Assembly: GCA_964017045.1 (NCBI GenBank)
Contig: OZ024799.1
Coordinates: 31,958,736 to 32,022,735 of the forward strand
Direction: 5' to 3'
DNA from: Omphiscola glabra
Taxonomy: Eukaryota > Mollusca > Gastropoda > Lymnaeidae
Length of the DNA stretch: 64,000 nt
The first letter of the stretch is position 1. Each line of letters starts with the position of its first letter. Below, piece after piece: positions 61,489-64,000 of this stretch. The notes beneath the pieces are model-generated. The model was not told the DNA's origin, did not search any database, and saw only the letters and a program-made list of their open reading frames with translations. A program made the position numbers and the translations under genes.

Positions 61489-61850
61489 TTATGGGCACGT
61501 CGAAAACTCCTTTAAAGGACGTCCAGGCAGTGGCGCGCTAAGTGAAAGCGCCAAGTCGCTTACTTGCCAGTTGCTGGTCTTAGCAAATAGCTCAAATCTG
61601 GTGAGCCATCCATCTAATAGATCAACTCTATCTATGAAAGGTGGCAACTTGGGCTGCTTAAGTCGACTATCAGAACCGTTAGGACGCCAACCACTTGCTT
61701 GTTCCAATCTCTTGGTTTCTAACATCGCCTCTCTCTCGGCGCCTCTCTCTGCCGCCTCTCTTTCAGCTGCTTTCTCTGCAGCTTCTCTTTCTCTGCAGCT
61801 TCTCTTTCTCTAACATTATTCACCTCTCTCTCTCGATTTATTCTTTCCTC
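61489..61850 (-). pseudogene. Gag N-terminal fragment of the LTR element
   Basis: A Glu/Arg/Ala-rich leader (about 61850-61726, no ATG of its own) leads into MLETKRLEQASGW, then PKLPPFIDRVDLLDGWLTRF and LSAPLPGRPLKEFS. This matches the capsid start of Ty3/gypsy-type Gag proteins, where a hydrophobic patch is followed by an aromatic-rich helix and an LSxxLxGRAL-like motif. The frame ends where the LTR copy joins. The 111-residue plus-strand frame over it is a shadow. Confidence 0.65.
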
Positions 61851-61937
61851 TGATCTCCTCTAAGCTATAGAGCGTCTACTAGAGCAACTATCGCACTCAA
61901 ACTTGTAACTGGCAACCTCGTCGTCCTCTCGTTTAGT

Positions 61938-61957
61938 CTGGATCCCGGTAACAAGCC
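61938..61957 (-). other. Probable primer-binding site
   Basis: Minus strand reads tgggggcttgttaccgggat, of the TGGGGGCTCGTCCGGGAT type used with tRNA-Pro in some retroelements, placed just inside the LTR end. Confidence 0.5.
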
Positions 61958-62337
61958 CCCAGAATTTCACAGATGGGATGTTATTATGAGGGTATGGCCC
62001 GTACTTGTGGTCACGTAACAAGTGGTATTGGTGTTGGTGTGATTAATACGGGGCCGCTCCTCTCTGTGATGATTCACAAGTCCAGACCTTGAGAAGTAAA
62101 ACGAAGAAAACACAGGACACTAATACCAAGCAACTCCCCAGTAACAGTTCTAAATAAAAGTTGCATTGATTAATATAATTATAATATGATCCAGTAATAT
62201 CTCTTTTCTAACTGTTAACACTTCGCTAACGGTCTATCCCTTAGTCAATTCTTTGAGTACAGCTAGGAACACTACGTCTGTCACTTAAGAATGACCGGTC
62301 ACGACTCTTTAACGCTGCCTATGTCTCTAAGAGTTAT

Positions 62338-62347
62338 ATCTTATATA
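62338..62347 (-). promoter_or_regulatory. Candidate LTR TATA motif
   Basis: tatataagat on the minus strand, upstream of the primer-binding site in the putative LTR. Confidence 0.3.
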
Positions 62348-62638
62348 GCATTCTCTACCTCCCTAGGTGGTCCAGTAATGCTAGCTATTAACCCATCAAT
62401 ACCCCCCCCCCCATTTCCGGTCAATTAGGAACTTCTGTCGTTAAGACCAAAATTATCACGCGAAGTCTGGAAGGCCGAGACATAATATTTTGGAAAGAAA
62501 CATCCCCACCCACCCAAAAAAATAAAATCTAAAAGATGCGAGAATCTATTAACCTTACCCCCATGGGACTAACAATGCCCTTCCCAAAATCACAGCAATT
62601 TCCGTCCACCCTATAGAACAATAGAGCTCTGTTGTTAA

Positions 62639-62871
62639 TTTAACCCCCGCACAAGTCATTTGTGACATAGGGCTATTTCTTTCAAGTGTAGTGACAGTGT
62701 TTAACCCCCGCCCCCAGTCATTTGTGGCATAGGGCTATTTCTTTCAAGTGTAGTGACAGTGCTTAACCCCCGCCCCCAGTCATTTGTGACATAGGGCTAT
62801 TTCTTTCAAGTGTAGTGACAGTGTTTAACCTCCCGCCCCAGTCATTTGTGACATAGGGCTATTTCTTTCAA
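62639..62871. repeat. 62-bp minisatellite, 4 copies
   Basis: Units with taacccccgcccccagtcat, ttgtgacatagggctatttc and tttcaagtgtagtgacagtg, starting near 62640, 62701, 62763 and 62825. The last copy is truncated. Confidence 0.94.
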
Positions 62872-63120
62872 CCGGCTTACTATGCTGTCTTTATATACTA
62901 AATGGAAATCAAATTAGATAAATATATATGATAGTTTTGTTAAACTTTATAAGGGCACTATTGTAAATCTTGCCATTGGTCAATTGTCCTCAGTACGCCT
63001 CTGTATCAATCATACTTTTTCTGCACCAATTTAAAATTCTTTCAGTTGGCTTTATCTGTGACGACTACAAAAATATTTGATATTTTTGTAAGTAACAGAC
63101 AAGCTGTTTATATTATCGTT
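62872..63120. other. Unique spacer
   Basis: AT-rich. Nothing is recognised. Confidence 0.5.
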
Positions 63121-63478
63121 TACACGTCAATTTAACACACCAAGTTAACACATCAAGTTAACACATCAAGTTAACATATTACGTTAACCCAGGCTTGCAC
63201 AATATACGGCCCGCGGGCTGCATGCGGCCCGCGAGCAACCACTTTGTGGCCCGCGAAGCAACGAAATATTTTTTTAAATTATTATATTCTTAATAGCTTT
63301 CTCCCCTGCCCTGTTTTCTTTTGGCCTGCACAAGTTTTTCAAAGTGATTACAACCCGCCTCACATTTTGAGTTTTGCATGCCTGCGTCAATCCATCAACT
63401 TTACACATCAAGTTAACATATCTTGTTAACACATCAACTTTACACATCATTTAACACATCAAGTTAACACATCAAGGA
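63121..63478. repeat. 13-bp minisatellite split by a MITE
   Basis: Copies of cacatcaagttaa lie at 63134-63189 and again at 63393-63475. The intervening DNA is the MITE 63190-63384. Confidence 0.85.
63190..63384. mobile_element. hAT-like MITE inserted in a minisatellite
   Basis: 195-bp element from caggcttgcacaatatacgg to gttttgcatgcctg, flanked by cgttaacc and cgtcaatc (six of eight). The ggcccgcgggc words relate it to the element at 8873. Confidence 0.78.
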
Positions 63479-63483
63479 GAATA

Positions 63484-64000
63484 TTCCAAGGAATTTCAAT
63501 TTAGACGAGGCCTAAGACAGGGAGCCTCACTGTCTTGTATGCTATTTGACCTAACATTAGTGAGAGCAATAAGAAGCATACATAATGACACCCGAGAAAC
63601 AATAACAGGATGAATTCTGAGGGAAACCCAAGACCCACAACCAATGGGCACTGTATACAATCAACCCCTTCAGTATCTTGCAAGTACTGATGACATAGCA
63701 CTGCTAGGGAAACGTATTAAAAACATATCAAAACCTTTATTGAATGAGAAGAAGCATCACTACAAGCAGGGCTGTAAGTTAACAGCCAAAAAACAAAATA
63801 CATGACTATGATAAGAGAAGAACAGACAAATGAAGCAATTAAAACTAGAAACCAGACTTTTGAAAAAGTAAATCATTTCAAATACCTAGGATCTTTATTA
63901 AATAAATTACTAACAGAAATAAAAGAGAGCATATCATCCGGAAATAGGGCATACTTCAGTAGTCAGAAAATATTCTAAAGTAAAAACAGTACAAGAGAAA
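63484..64000 (+). pseudogene. Decayed LINE reverse transcriptase, cut by the window edge
   Basis: Translation gives FQFRRGLRQGASLSCMLFDL, the RT region-4 motif (usual form LRQGDxLS), and downstream QYLASTDDIALLGK at the place of the catalytic YADD box, here changed to STDD. Several in-frame stops follow (after about 63612 and 63804). The upstream half and the endonuclease domain are absent. Non-LTR retrotransposon; clade not determined. Confidence 0.72.

Larger units (their letters stand above)
61451..62360 (-). mobile_element. Internally deleted LTR retrotransposon (gypsy-like)
   Basis: Reading right to left: a putative 5' LTR ending near 61966, a primer-binding site, a charged coiled-coil leader, part of gag, and then abruptly a second copy of the LTR end (61451-61502 versus 61969-62020, about 52 bp, mostly identical). 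All of gag beyond its capsid start, and all of pol, are gone. The outer LTR limit is not visible. Confidence 0.6.

Noticed and set aside
1..64000. tRNA, rRNA or telomere repeats
   Set aside because: No cloverleaf-like tRNA sequence, no conserved rRNA core and no TTAGGG array were found by reading; a tRNAscan or rRNA model search was not possible here.

Overview
This is animal nuclear DNA: AT-rich, intron-bearing, and full of minisatellites, microsatellites and non-autonomous DNA transposons. The one clearly intact gene is a minus-strand MAP-kinase phosphatase of the DUSP6/MKP-3 class. The repeat types (hAT-like MITEs with 8-bp target duplications, Ty3/gypsy-like gag remnants, a decayed LINE) together with that gene suggest an invertebrate, probably a mollusc and perhaps a gastropod. 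This is inference, because there is no rRNA or mitochondrial marker in the window. I see no bacterial genes, operons, CRISPR arrays, tRNA or rRNA genes.

Layout. 1-5.4 kb: four minisatellites with 21-, 30-, 37- and 51-bp units. 6-9.3 kb: three MITEs around a frameshifted gypsy-like gag with a primer-binding site. 14.6-19.05 kb: the phosphatase gene (three coding exons, 359 residues), with its probable 3' UTR below 14.6 kb and its promoter region above 19.05 kb. 20-28 kb: mostly unique AT-rich DNA with MITEs and a striking fold-back element at 23.35 kb. 28.3-37.7 kb: a dense run of minisatellites with 43-, 16-, 44-, 16- and 24-bp units. 38-43 kb: MITEs and another roughly 16-bp array. 43.3-45.7 kb: arrays with 48-bp (carrying CRE octamers), 27-bp and 25-bp units. 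46.8-48.6 kb: two weak, phase-compatible candidate minus-strand exons. 47-54 kb: more arrays, including a nearly uniform 51-bp one. 54.5-61 kb: MITEs and short arrays. 61.4-62.4 kb: an internally deleted LTR retrotransposon. 63.2 kb: a MITE inserted in a minisatellite. 63.5 kb to the end: a decayed reverse transcriptase.

Tandem arrays add up to roughly 14 kb, a little over a fifth of the window by summing my own intervals. Nearly all long open frames here are by-products of arrays whose unit is a multiple of 3, or whose 16-bp unit lacks stops in all frames. I found no convincing new gene system. The most unusual signals are the recurrence of about 16-bp units in five unrelated arrays, MITEs that contain or interrupt minisatellites, the CRE-octamer array and the fold-back element.
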